Of a stretch of 64,000 nt of DNA, positions 45,953 to 53,865 are shown in pieces (position 1 is the stretch's first letter; each line of letters opens with the position of its first letter). The DNA lies in assembly GCF_019800885.1 (NCBI RefSeq), contig NZ_JAHVKE010000002.1, positions 744,001 through 808,000 of the forward strand, written 5' to 3'. This stretch comes from Maritalea mobilis. GTDB lineage: Bacteria > Pseudomonadota > Alphaproteobacteria > Rhodobacterales > Rhodobacteraceae. The translations under genes and the position numbers were made by a program. The notes under the pieces were generated by a model that saw only the letters and a program-made list of their open reading frames with translations, was not told the origin of the DNA and searched no databases.

Positions 45953-46186
45953 ATGGCGCGGGACGTGGTGATGCGCTCCATCGAGGACGGCTCGGCGCAG
46001 CGTTGCGTCGACCTGATCCGTCTTGCGAGCGGTGATTGGGCTTTCGTCGAATGCCGCCGCGATCCCGAAGACGGCCACGGCTGGCGACGCGTGGCTGCGC
46101 CTTCGGGCGGGGTCGCATCGGAGGCGGAGGCCCTTGCCGCGGCGCGGCGTGCGGTGGCATGGTTGGCCGAGGAGGATCGCGCATGA
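45953..46186 (+). CDS. Small unknown protein, first gene of IGHNGGP pair
   Basis: 77 residues MARDVVMRSIEDGSAQRCVDLIRLASGDWAF.., soluble and acidic at the end (WLAEEDRA). Its stop overlaps the next start in ATGA, showing translational coupling. I do not recognise the family. Its two Arg/Cys turns (SAQRCVD, FVECRRDP) carry two cysteines. Placed inside the riboflavin cluster, between ribE and ribB, it might be a chance resident. The repeat element lies immediately upstream. Confidence 0.6.
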   Translation: MARDVVMRSIEDGSAQRCVDLIRLASGDWAFVECRRDPEDGHGWRRVAAPSGGVASEAEALAAARRAVAWLAEEDRA

Positions 46187-46749
46187 CCGGGATCGGACAT
46201 AATGGCGGGCCGTCGATGGAGGCGGGCTACGGGTTTCGCAAGCTGGCGTGGAAAAAAGCGCGCCGGTCGTTGTTGCCTGCCCTGCCGCTGGAGGTGGTTC
46301 GGGTGCGCGTGGCGCGAGCCAGGCGCCTGGGCCTGCCCTACCAGACCTATGCGACGATCCGGGCCACGGCGGGGCGCGATATCGTGGCCTTCCTGTTCTC
46401 GGGCAATTCTCTGGGCCTGACGGCGCGGCGCATCGAGATGCCGGAGGTGGAAGCCGGGCGGCTTGACGGCCTGTCCGGCGCGGCGGCGCGGCTCGGGGCC
46501 GTCTATCACGCGCCGGCAGACGTGCTGGCCGTGAATGGCGCACGGCTGGAGGCAGCCGGACCTGCACCGCAGATGACGGCATCCTGGCGCAACACGCGAG
46601 AGACCTTGCGGGGCCTGATCCGGGAGGAAGGGCTGCCGCTCGACGGTGTCGTCCTGGTGCCCGCCACCAGCATCGAGGCGGAGTGGTGTGCGACGGCCGG
46701 TCTGGCCGGGTCGGTTCCGGCCGAGCGCTTCTTCGCCCCCGCGCCCTGA
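46183..46749 (+). CDS. Unknown protein starting MTGIGHNGGP
   Basis: 188 residues from ATG 46183, sharing ATGA with the previous stop; a longer frame upstream has no coding character. The N-terminus MTGIGHNGGPSMEAG is a short motif (IGHNGGP) found at the start of many otherwise unrelated alphaproteobacterial and phage proteins. The rest is helical with KKARRSLLPALPLEVVRVRV and RARRLGLPYQTYATIRA, reading like a DNA-interacting or helix-turn-helix region, and a second half with no motif known to me. The function cannot be assigned. Confidence 0.62.
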   Translation: MTGIGHNGGPSMEAGYGFRKLAWKKARRSLLPALPLEVVRVRVARARRLGLPYQTYATIRATAGRDIVAFLFSGNSLGLTARRIEMPEVEAGRLDGLSGAAARLGAVYHAPADVLAVNGARLEAAGPAPQMTASWRNTRETLRGLIREEGLPLDGVVLVPATSIEAEWCATAGLAGSVPAERFFAPAP

Positions 46750-46841
46750 CCCCCGCGCTGCCGCGTCGCGGGGCGGCGTGTCTGGCAAAGTCCCGCGCCA
46801 TGGTCTATCTGCCAGCGGGAAATGACGCGTGAAGGGCGGCC

Positions 46842-47972
46842 ATGACGCAAGCATATGAAACCCCGGGCCCGGTCGAGCGGGACTGGTCCGACGCCATCTC
46901 CTCGATCGAGGAGATCATCGACGACGCCCGCAACGGGCACATGTTCATCCTTGTCGATCACGAGGATCGCGAGAACGAGGGGGACCTCGTGATCCCCGCG
47001 CAATGGGCGACGCCGGACGTGATCAATTTCATGGCCATGCACGGGCGCGGGTTGATCTGCCTGTCGATGACCAGCGACCGGATTGAACAACTGGGCCTGC
47101 AACTGATGTCGACGAACAACTCGTCGCGGCACGAGACGGCCTTTACCATCTCGATCGAGGCGCGCGAGGGCGTGACCACGGGCATCTCGGCGGCCGACCG
47201 CGCGAAAACGGTGCAGGTGGCCATAGATGCGTCCAAGGGCGCGGCCGACATCGCGACGCCGGGGCATGTGTTCCCGCTGCGCGCGCGGGATGGCGGCGTG
47301 CTGGTGCGCGCGGGCCATACCGAGGCGGCGGTCGATATCTCGCGGTTGGCGGGGCTGAACCCCTCGGGCGTGATCTGCGAGATCATGAACGAGGACGGGT
47401 CGATGGCGCGCCTGCCCGACCTGATCGCCTTTGCACAGCGTCACAACCTCAAGATCGGGACGATTTCCGACCTGATCGCCTACCGTCGCCGCCATGACAA
47501 CCTGGTCAAGGTGCGCGCCGAGGAGGTCATCGAAAGCGAGTTCGGTGGCGAATGGCGGATGCGCATCTACACCGACGAGACGCAGGGCGCTGAACATATC
47601 GTGCTGATCAAGGGCGATATCGAGACGGACGAGCCGGTTCTGGTGCGGATGCACGCGCTGGACCCGCTGATGGATATCGTGGGCGTCGGTCCCAAGGGCC
47701 GCGCGGGCGAGTTCGCCGATGCCATGCGCCTGATTGCCGAAGAGGGGCGCGGCGTGGTCGTCCTGCTGCGGGATCTGACGATGAAACTGACGGTCGAGGG
47801 AGAGGCCTCTCCGCAGACGCTACGGCAATATGGGCTGGGGGCGCAGATCCTGTCCTCGCTCGGGATCTCGGACATGATCCTGTTGACCAATTCGCCGAAA
47901 CCCAAGGTGGTGGGGCTGGACGCCTACGGGCTGAGCATCCTCGACACGCGCAAGATCTCGGAGCTGGGATAA
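46842..47972 (+). CDS. ribB: 3,4-dihydroxy-2-butanone-4-phosphate synthase with degenerate GTP cyclohydrolase II domain (RibBX-like)
   Basis: 376 residues. The N-terminal DHBP synthase domain (about 1-215) is intact: [25 protein letters not shown], and [14 protein letters not shown]. The C-terminal GTP cyclohydrolase II-like domain (about 220-376) is degenerate. The three zinc cysteines of the CLTGD...SLRCDC type are missing ([13 protein letters not shown]) and the catalytic RQEGRGIGL segment reads [11 protein letters not shown]. Activity II must therefore come from another gene. Alphaproteobacterial RibBX proteins of this type are known. Its stop overlaps the ribH start (TAATG). Confidence 0.93.
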   Translation: MTQAYETPGPVERDWSDAISSIEEIIDDARNGHMFILVDHEDRENEGDLVIPAQWATPDVINFMAMHGRGLICLSMTSDRIEQLGLQLMSTNNSSRHETAFTISIEAREGVTTGISAADRAKTVQVAIDASKGAADIATPGHVFPLRARDGGVLVRAGHTEAAVDISRLAGLNPSGVICEIMNEDGSMARLPDLIAFAQRHNLKIGTISDLIAYRRRHDNLVKVRAEEVIESEFGGEWRMRIYTDETQGAEHIVLIKGDIETDEPVLVRMHALDPLMDIVGVGPKGRAGEFADAMRLIAEEGRGVVVLLRDLTMKLTVEGEASPQTLRQYGLGAQILSSLGISDMILLTNSPKPKVVGLDAYGLSILDTRKISELG

Positions 47973-48520
47973 TGGCCGGAGCTTCTCATTACGTCCTTCC
48001 GCTGCCGGAATTCGACAAGCCGGTGAAACTCGCCATCGTGGTGGCGCCCTATTACAAGGAAATCGCCGATTGGATGATCGCGGGCGCCAAGGCCGAGATC
48101 GAGAAGGTCGGCGGCAGCTACGAGGTGATCGAGGTGCCCGGCGCGCTGGAAGTGCCGACCGCCATCCGCATCGCCTATCGCCAGTCGAATTTCGACGGGT
48201 TCGTGGCCCTTGGCTGCGTCATCCGGGGCGAGACGACTCATTACGACACGGTCTGCAATGACAGTTCGCGGGCGATCCAGTTGCTGGGCCTCGAAGGGGC
48301 CTGTATCGGCAACGGGATCCTGACCGTCGAGAATTACGACCAGGCCGCGGTGCGCGCGAATCCCGAGGATCAGAACAAGGGCGGCGGGGCTGCTGCGGCG
48401 GCGCTCCACCTGATCGCGTTGACGCGCCGGTTCGGACGGCCTAAGGGCGGCGTCGGATTCAAACCCCGCGCCGAGACGATCGAGATCGCGGGGGGCAGCG
48501 AAGGGCCCGCCACCGCATGA
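47972..48520 (+). CDS. ribH: 6,7-dimethyl-8-ribityllumazine synthase
   Basis: 182 residues, with VVAPYYKEIADWMIAGA, the substrate loop VPGALEVP, GCVIRGETTHYD (His as acid), and GNGILTVENYDQA. It condenses the two riboflavin branches. Its length is slightly above the usual due to a C-terminal tail (..GGSEGPATA). It overlaps the nusB start (ATGA), consistent with a tight ribB-ribH-nusB transcript. Confidence 0.97.
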   Translation: MAGASHYVLPLPEFDKPVKLAIVVAPYYKEIADWMIAGAKAEIEKVGGSYEVIEVPGALEVPTAIRIAYRQSNFDGFVALGCVIRGETTHYDTVCNDSSRAIQLLGLEGACIGNGILTVENYDQAAVRANPEDQNKGGGAAAAALHLIALTRRFGRPKGGVGFKPRAETIEIAGGSEGPATA

Positions 48521-49029
48521 GCGACGAAGACGATACGACCGAAGGCGCCCCGCGCCAGATGCCGAAACCCAGCCGGGAGGAGAAGCGCCAGATGCGTTCG
48601 GCTGCGCGGCTCTACGCGGTGCAGGCGCTGTTCCAGATGGAAGTCTCGGGCCAGACCTTCGACGAGGTGCGGCGCGAGTTCGAGACGCACCGTTTCGGCG
48701 CCGTCTACGAAGGCGACGAGATGGCCGAGGGCGACCCTTACCTCTTTGCCAAGACGCTGGAAGATGCCGTCACGCGGCAGGCCCGGATCGACCAGATGAC
48801 CGACCGCGCGCTGGTGGCGAAATGGCCCATCGACCGGATCGACCCGACCTTGCGGGCGCTGTTCCGCGCGGCGGGGGCGGAACTGGTCGAAGGCTCGGCG
48901 CCGCCGAAGGTGGTCATCACCGAATACGTGGATGTCGCGCGCGCCTTTTTCCCCGAGGGGCGCGAGCCCAAGTTCGTCAACGCCGTGCTCGATCACATGG
49001 CGCGCGAGGCCAAGCCCGAGGCGTTCTGA
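48517..49029 (+). CDS. nusB: Transcription antitermination factor NusB
   Basis: 170 residues with an acidic lead MSDEDDTTEGAPRQ before the helical core RSAARLYAVQALFQMEVS, DRALVAKWPIDRIDPTLRALFRAAGAE and KFVNAVLDHMAREAKPEA. NusB binds boxA RNA with S10 and supports rRNA transcription. The gene is conserved after ribH in alphaproteobacteria. It is the last gene of the rib transcript; the next gene is 95 bases on. Confidence 0.95.
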   Translation: MSDEDDTTEGAPRQMPKPSREEKRQMRSAARLYAVQALFQMEVSGQTFDEVRREFETHRFGAVYEGDEMAEGDPYLFAKTLEDAVTRQARIDQMTDRALVAKWPIDRIDPTLRALFRAAGAELVEGSAPPKVVITEYVDVARAFFPEGREPKFVNAVLDHMAREAKPEAF

Positions 49030-49124
49030 ACGCGCCACGGTGGAACCCCTTGCGGTTGTCTGCCGTTCCTACCACGTGAAAAGGGGGCCGCCTGGGTGGC
49101 CCCGCGGAACGGAGGATCAAGGCG

Positions 49125-49700
49125 ATGTCCGATCAGAATGGCAATGGGTTCGGAACGGGTGGCCCGCCGCCGCCGCCCGAGGTTCTGGACGCGATCCGCG
49201 CCCATCGCGGCACCTTCATCGCGCTTGGCGTCGCCCTGATCGTTGCGGGTGTCGCGGCCATTGTCTTTCCCCTGATTGCCAGCATCGCCGCCAAGCTGCT
49301 GTTCGGCTGGCTCATGCTGGCGATGGGCGGGCTGACGCTGTGGCACGCGTTTCACACGCGCAGGTGGGAGTCGGCCCTCTGGAATGGGCTGATCGCCGTG
49401 CTGCTTCTGGCAGCGGGTGTCTACCTCGCCTTTTTTCCGCTGACGGGATTGGTCGGCCTGACGCTGGTCCTGGGCGTTGTGTTCCTGATGCAAGGCGTGT
49501 TCGAGACCATGATCGCGCTGCAAAACCGGGCCCGGCGCGGCTGGGGATGGCTGCTCGGGTCGGGTATTTTGTCCGTGGGGTTGGGTGTTCTGCTGATCGC
49601 GGGCTTGCCGGGCACGGCGGCTTGGGCGCTTGGCCTTCTGATGGGCCTGCACTTCCTGACCTCGGGTCTGTCGCTTGTGGCGCTGGCGCGGGCGGCTTAA
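49125..49700 (+). CDS. HdeD-type DUF308 membrane protein
   Basis: 191 residues from ATG 49125 after ACGGAGGATCAAGGCG. A Pro/Gly-rich lead is followed by six hydrophobic segments beginning FIALGVALIVAGVAAIVFPL, then LFGWLMLAMGGLTLWHAF and similar, with the DUF308 repeated pattern of pairs of helices. The HdeD family is named for E. coli acid resistance; the role here is unknown. It ends 10 bases before the next gene. Confidence 0.85.
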   Translation: MSDQNGNGFGTGGPPPPPEVLDAIRAHRGTFIALGVALIVAGVAAIVFPLIASIAAKLLFGWLMLAMGGLTLWHAFHTRRWESALWNGLIAVLLLAAGVYLAFFPLTGLVGLTLVLGVVFLMQGVFETMIALQNRARRGWGWLLGSGILSVGLGVLLIAGLPGTAAWALGLLMGLHFLTSGLSLVALARAA

Positions 49701-49710
49701 ACCGCCCCGT

Positions 49711-50067
49711 GTGCTGACACTCGACAACATCATCAGCGATCGCGGGTCGAAATACGCCGTCTCGGGTGGTCCTTGCGCCACAGCCGAGGAGGCGGCGGCC
49801 TTCCTGAAAGAGCTGAAGCGGAAAAAGAAATTCGCCAAGGCGACCCATAACACATGGGGCGTGGTGACAGCGGACGGCCCGCTGAAGAATGACGATGGCG
49901 AGGCCGGGGCGGGCATGGTCATCCTGCGCATGTTGGAGCGCGAAGGCGTGCAGGGGCATATCGTCGTGGTCACGCGCTGGTATGGCGGCAAACATTTGGG
50001 GGGTGATCGGTTCCGCCACGTGCAGGAGGCGGTGCGCGTTTACCTTGAAGAGGCCGGGCTGACCTGA
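49711..50067 (+). CDS. YigZ/IMPACT-family protein
   Basis: 118 residues from GTG 49711; ATG 49675 would overlap the previous gene and add only Arg/Trp-rich residues. The core SDRGSKYAVSGGPCATAEEA, ATHNTWGVVTADGPLKNDDGEAGAG and VVTRWYGGKHLGG is the IMPACT/YigZ N-terminal domain. The usual second domain (about 80 residues more) is absent, and the protein ends soon after RFRHVQEAVRVYLEEAGLT, so this is a short, single-domain form. A translation-linked role is known for the eukaryotic homologue. The bacterial role is unclear. Confidence 0.82.
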   Translation: MLTLDNIISDRGSKYAVSGGPCATAEEAAAFLKELKRKKKFAKATHNTWGVVTADGPLKNDDGEAGAGMVILRMLEREGVQGHIVVVTRWYGGKHLGGDRFRHVQEAVRVYLEEAGLT

Positions 50068-50199
50068 CGGCGCGCGCAGATCGTCTGTCGACAGGGGCGA
50101 AAAAACCTTGCCGCGCTCCTTAGCAGGATGGCGCGCACGCCCCATCTGCGCTGCACCCATGGTCGGCTGTCCCGAGCCCGTGGAGGGAGTGAAGGCGAC

Positions 50200-51129
50200 A
50201 TGGATTTTCTTTTTGTCGGTATTGGCCTTGCGATGCTGGTTGCGGGGGGCGAGGTGCTCGTGCGCGGCGGCGTCGGTCTTGCGCAAAGGCTCGGCCTGCC
50301 CAGTGCGGTGATCGGCGCAACGGTTCTGGGGTTCGGCACCTCGACGCCTGAACTCGTGACCTCGCTCCGCGCGGCTTTCGACGGGGCGCCGGGTATCGCA
50401 ATCGGCAATGTCGTCGGCTCGAACATCGCGAACATCCTTCTGATCCTTGGCTGTGCTGCGCTGATCTCTCCCATGGCGCTGCGCGGGGTTGCGCCCGTGT
50501 CCGATGTCATCGGCCTGTTGATTGCCACGGCGGCCGGGGTCCTGATCCTGCTGCTGGGGGAAGCCGGGCGTCTTGCCGGCACCCTGCTGCTGATGGGCGT
50601 GGTTGCCTATCTCTGGGTGGTGCTGCGCACGGACCGACCCGCGCCGGCGGAGGGGGAGCTGCCGGTGGAGGGTGCAACAATGCCCCTTTGGAGGGGGTTT
50701 GCCCTCGCCCTTGTGGGGATTGCCGTGCTGGTCTTCGGGGCAAGCCTTCTGGTGGGTGGTGCGACGCGGATCGCGCAAGGGTTGGGCGTGTCCGAGGCCG
50801 TGATCGGCCTGACCCTGGTGGCGGTGGGAACCTCGCTTCCGGAACTGGCCACCAGCGTCGTTGCGGCCCTGCGCGGGCAAGGGGCGATGAGCCTTGGCAA
50901 CATCCTCGGATCGAACATCTTCAACGTCGCGGGCATCCTCGGGCTGACGGCGCTCAGCCACCCGTTGGTGGTGCCGCCGGATATCGGGTTGGCCGACGGG
51001 GGCGTGCTGGCGGTCTCGGCGCTTGTGCTGGTGGGCCTGATTGCGCTTGGCCGGATCGGCAGGGGGGCGGCTTTGGCCCTGCTGGCCGGGTATGCGGGGT
51101 ATATCGGCTGGCTTGCCGCATCGGCCTAG
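50200..51129 (+). CDS. Sodium/calcium exchanger family membrane protein
   Basis: 309 residues from ATG 50200, with TGGAGGGAGTGAAGG upstream. Two inverted repeats: GFGTSTPELVTSLRA and GNVVGSNIANILLILG in the first half; AVGTSLPELATSV and GNILGSNIFNVAG in the second. These are the alpha-1 and alpha-2 motifs of the CaCA superfamily (YrbG/CaxA-like) which exports calcium in exchange for sodium or protons. Ten transmembrane helices are expected. No regulatory partner is near. Confidence 0.92.
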   Translation: MDFLFVGIGLAMLVAGGEVLVRGGVGLAQRLGLPSAVIGATVLGFGTSTPELVTSLRAAFDGAPGIAIGNVVGSNIANILLILGCAALISPMALRGVAPVSDVIGLLIATAAGVLILLLGEAGRLAGTLLLMGVVAYLWVVLRTDRPAPAEGELPVEGATMPLWRGFALALVGIAVLVFGASLLVGGATRIAQGLGVSEAVIGLTLVAVGTSLPELATSVVAALRGQGAMSLGNILGSNIFNVAGILGLTALSHPLVVPPDIGLADGGVLAVSALVLVGLIALGRIGRGAALALLAGYAGYIGWLAASA

Positions 51130-51217
51130 GCCGATCCCCGCGCAGATCGACGCAAGGGCTTGTCCCGCGTCGCTTTGCTGTTACCTTTGTCAATGAATGA
51201 CCGCGAGGGAGGCCAAG

Positions 51218-51541
51218 ATGCCCGACCATATCAAGCTGATCCTGTTTCATGCCTTCATCGGCTTTCTGCTGTCGCTCGCCTTCGTGGGCGGGCTTCTCTA
51301 CCTCAATATCGCGAACCTGTGGCACCTTGTGACCCACACGGCGGAAGGGCCGGTCGCCCTGATCATGCTGGTGGTGTTCTGCACCATCACCTTCGGATCG
51401 GCGCAGATCGGGTTCCGCATCATGATGATGGCCGAGGAAAACGATGACGACGAGCCGAAGGGCGGCAAGCGCGACGCGATCCCGGTGCTGGACGCCATCG
51501 CGATCCCGATCCCGGTCAAGGCCGACGACCGCCGCGCCTGA
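51218..51541 (+). CDS. Small membrane protein with two helices
   Basis: 107 residues from ATG 51218 after GAGGGAGGCCAAG; ATG 51197 is less likely. Helices at about LILFHAFIGFLLSLAFVGGLLYL and ALIMLVVFCTITFGSAQIGF are followed by a charged C-terminal tail (EENDDDEPKGGKRDAIP). No family is recognised. A strong terminator is 20 bases after it. Confidence 0.7.
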   Translation: MPDHIKLILFHAFIGFLLSLAFVGGLLYLNIANLWHLVTHTAEGPVALIMLVVFCTITFGSAQIGFRIMMMAEENDDDEPKGGKRDAIPVLDAIAIPIPVKADDRRA

Positions 51542-51561
51542 GACCTGGGACAGAGAAAACG

Positions 51562-51590
51562 AAACGCCGGCCCATCGTGGCCGGCGTTTT
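51562..51590 (+). terminator. Rho-independent terminator
   Basis: Perfect 11-base arms AAACGCCGGCC and GGCCGGCGTTT around a CATCGT loop, ending in TTTT (51587-51590). A textbook intrinsic terminator 20 bases after the small membrane protein. The A-run on the other side makes it possibly bidirectional. The following bases up to the mmcB start (51591-51859) hold no gene; only a 14-base palindrome and the LexA box. Confidence 0.85.
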
Positions 51591-51646
51591 CGTGTCTTGC
51601 GGGGTGACGGGACCGCACCAACCGTAGAGGCGTGAATTCCCGAGAG

Positions 51647-51660
51647 CCTGTAATTACAGG
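51647..51660. repeat. 14-base perfect palindrome
   Basis: CCTGTAATTACAGG lies in otherwise featureless DNA about 180 bases upstream of the SOS box. It could be a site for a dimeric regulator; there is no other evidence. Confidence 0.3.
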
Positions 51661-51832
51661 TGGGCGCCAGGTAACCGAGCCACGGCCCGGACAGAGCCAG
51701 CTCCCTCGGAAATGCTTAAGGCCACTGGAATTTTGCCACAGGTACGAGAAGGGCAGAACCCGTCCCGACAGCACATAAGGCGCATGGCCATGTGGGACAA
51801 GGGCGTGCGTCGGTCTTCACGCGCTTGTATAT

Positions 51833-51847
51833 GTTCCGCAAATGTTC
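51833..51847. promoter_or_regulatory. LexA (SOS) box, GTTC-N7-GTTC
   Basis: GTTCCGCAAATGTTC exactly fits the direct-repeat consensus of alphaproteobacterial LexA. It overlaps or sits just after the likely promoter of mmcB, 13 bases before ATG 51860, and contains the upstream in-frame ATG 51842. Repression would occlude mmcB transcription. Confidence 0.8.
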
Positions 51848-51859
51848 CATTCTCGCCGC

Positions 51860-52321
51860 ATGGTTGATCTTGCCGCACAAGCCGCTGTCGAGGGGATGAT
51901 GCCCGGCCAGGTTTTAGCCCGTGGCGTCTGTCGGCACCTGGCCAGCCATGGCTTCGCCTGCATCGAGGAGTTCACGCCCGACCGTGGCAAGCGGCTGGAC
52001 GTCATGGCGCTTGGCCCCAAGGGCGAGTTGTGGGTGATCGAGTGCAAGTCGAGTCGGGCGGATTTCACCTCGGACGCCAAGTGGCAGGGTTACCTCGATT
52101 GGGGCGACCGGTATTTCTGGGCGGTGGACGAGGGGTTTCCGACCGACCTTCTGCCGCCTGAAACAGGGCTGATCATCGCCGATGGCTATGACGCCGAGAT
52201 CCTGCGCATGGGGCCGGAAACGAAACTGGCCGGCGCGCGGCGCAAGGCCGTGACGCAGCGCTTCGCCCGCATCGCGGCGCAGCGGCTTCAGCTGTTGCGC
52301 GACCCCGGCGCGGTGCTCTGA
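51860..52321 (+). CDS. mmcB: MmcB-family DNA-repair protein, SOS regulated
   Basis: 153 residues from ATG 51860; the in-frame ATG at 51842 lies inside the LexA box and is unlikely to be used. The PD-(D/E)xK nuclease signature is visible: Asp in DRGKRLDVMALGP and E-x-K in ELWVIECKSS, with YLDWGDRYFWAVDEGFP after it. In Caulobacter, mmcB is in the LexA regulon and protects against mitomycin C and alkylation damage. The gene ends 34 bases inside the 3' end of the convergent antiporter gene. Confidence 0.9.
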   Translation: MVDLAAQAAVEGMMPGQVLARGVCRHLASHGFACIEEFTPDRGKRLDVMALGPKGELWVIECKSSRADFTSDAKWQGYLDWGDRYFWAVDEGFPTDLLPPETGLIIADGYDAEILRMGPETKLAGARRKAVTQRFARIAAQRLQLLRDPGAVL

Positions 52322-53484
52322 GCGCGCCCGACACGGGTCAGCGCCAGCAGCGTCAGGGGCGGGCCGATCAACTCGAAGATCACGGTGGTGCCGACGGTCA
52401 GGGTCAGGATCGTCTCGCGCCAGTCGGGGAAGGCCTCGCCGGCCACCAGCGCCATGCCGACGGCGACGCCGGCCTGCGGCATGAGGGCCGGGCCGATCCA
52501 GCGACATTCCGTGGCGTCCAGCCCGGCCATGCGCCCGCCGATCCAGCCGCCCAGAAGCCGCGCCGCGATCCGCAGGCAGACATAGGCCGCCCCAAGCGCG
52601 CCGAGATGGACCAGGCCTTCAACCTCCAGCACGGCGCCCGCCATGACGAAGAACAGAAGCATGAACGGCCATTGCAGATGCTCGATCTCGTGAAAGGCGC
52701 GATCGTGGTGGCGGGCGAGATTGGCGATGCTGGCGCCTGCGACCAGACCCGCGATCAGGATCGACACGTCCAGCCACGCGGCCAGCCCTGCGGTCAGGAA
52801 GACGAGGCCAAGCGCCTCGGTCTGCAACGGCTCGCCCGGTGAAAGCCGCCCGGTCAGGGCCGCGCCGGGCAGGCCCACCAGCAGGCCGACAAGGACCGCG
52901 CCCCCGAGGTCTCGCGCGGCGTGGATCAGCGCGCTGCCGCCCTCGCCATCGCCCGAGAGGGCGCCCGCCGCCACGAGGACGAGGCTGAACACGATCAGGC
53001 CCCAGGCATCGTCCACGGCCACGATGCCGCGAATGCGATCGGCAAAGCCACCCGTCGCGCCCGATTGGTGCAGGATGTCCGCGGTCGCGGCAGGGGCGGT
53101 GGCCGTGGCGATGGCGGCCAGGATCAGCGCCAGCGCGGGCGGCATGCCAGCCAGCCATAGCCCCGGCGCGACCATCATCAGGGTCATGCCGACGACCGAC
53201 CAGGACAGGATCAGGATCGCCCGGCCATGCGCGGCCAGTTTCTCGCGCGTCAATGCATTGCCAAGCAGGAAGGCCACAAGGGTGAGGGCCGCCGTGGACA
53301 GGATCTCGAACAGGTCGCCCGCCTCGGCCGGGATCAGGCCAAGCCCCGATTGGCCCGCCGCCACGCCGATCAGCAGAAGAAGGGTGACACGCGGCAACCG
53401 GGTGCGGCGCCCCAGCGCATCGGCGGCCAGCCCCGCAAGGAACAGGGCGCCGAGTGTCACGAAAAGGCGGGCGATCTCATCCAT
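52288..53484 (-). CDS. CPA2-type cation:proton antiporter
   Basis: 398 residues from ATG 53484 (GGACGAGCC upstream; a TTG 18 bases earlier is possible). Twelve hydrophobic segments with TLLLLIGVAAGQSGLGL, the central AIATATAPAATADI and VAVDDAWGLIVFSL (paired Asp as in CPA2 exchangers). It lacks a C-terminal TrkA-N domain, so it is the short KefB/NapA-like form. It exchanges Na+ or K+ for H+; ion not resolvable. The convergent mmcB 3' end overlaps it. Confidence 0.88.
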   Translation of the reverse strand: MDEIARLFVTLGALFLAGLAADALGRRTRLPRVTLLLLIGVAAGQSGLGLIPAEAGDLFEILSTAALTLVAFLLGNALTREKLAAHGRAILILSWSVVGMTLMMVAPGLWLAGMPPALALILAAIATATAPAATADILHQSGATGGFADRIRGIVAVDDAWGLIVFSLVLVAAGALSGDGEGGSALIHAARDLGGAVLVGLLVGLPGAALTGRLSPGEPLQTEALGLVFLTAGLAAWLDVSILIAGLVAGASIANLARHHDRAFHEIEHLQWPFMLLFFVMAGAVLEVEGLVHLGALGAAYVCLRIAARLLGGWIGGRMAGLDATECRWIGPALMPQAGVAVGMALVAGEAFPDWRETILTLTVGTTVIFELIGPPLTLLALTRVGRAQSTAPGSRNS

Positions 53485-53542
53485 GGCGGGTGGCTCGTCC
53501 AAGGGCAGGTGATGCCATCTTCGGGTCGCGCACGCCCCTCAG

Positions 53543-53586
53543 CCGAAAAACCCGGGTTTTTCGGACCGGAAATCTCGAGATTTCCG
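53543..53586. repeat. Two adjacent perfect palindromes (22 and 20 bases)
   Basis: The first (53543-53564) has arms CCGAAAAACCC and GGGTTTTTCGG; the second (53567-53586) has arms CGGAAATCTC and GAGATTTCCG. Only 2 bases separate them. Both lie after the 3' end of the DUF6324-like gene (minus strand). Each RNA would fold as a hairpin without a separate U-tract, though the first contains T5 in its arm. Confidence 0.6.
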
Positions 53587-53598
53587 CCAGCCCCCGGA

Positions 53599-53799
53599 TC
53601 AGCCCTTGCCCTTCTTGCCCATCTTGCGGGCGGCCGCCGCCGCGGCGCGCAGTTCTTCGGCGATCTCTTCCGCTTCCTCGGGGTCGAAATCCAGCGGCAG
53701 GTCGATGCCATTGCCCTCAAGGTAGATCCGCACCATCCCGAGCGTCGTCGGTCCGATCTGCAGATTGGCCTCGATATCGCTTTCGCTGTTGATGCCCAT
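53599..53799 (-). CDS. Small conserved protein (DUF6324-like)
   Basis: 66 residues from ATG 53799 with GGAGGCCGGAC upstream. MGINSESDIEANLQIGPTTL, GMVRIYLEGNGIDLPLDF, DPEEAEEIAEELRAAAAAA form a short, acidic-to-basic protein ending in RKMGKKGKG. I recall very similar sequences in most Rhodobacterales, filed as DUF6324. No motif gives a role. The two palindromes follow its stop. Confidence 0.78.
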   Translation of the reverse strand: MGINSESDIEANLQIGPTTLGMVRIYLEGNGIDLPLDFDPEEAEEIAEELRAAAAAARKMGKKGKG

Positions 53800-53865
53800 G
53801 TCCGGCCTCCGTCAAACTGGCTGAGGGCGTAGTCGCTTCGCCCGTCCAAGGCAAGGGAGGGCCGC

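Noticed and set aside
46842-47972. A frameshift as the reason for the odd RibB C-terminal half
   Set aside because: The frame stays in alignment with GTP cyclohydrolase II to the end; residues are substituted and not shifted.
49312-50961. A 549-codon minus-strand frame across the HdeD, YigZ and exchanger genes
   Set aside because: It crosses three good plus-strand genes and has no coding signal of its own.
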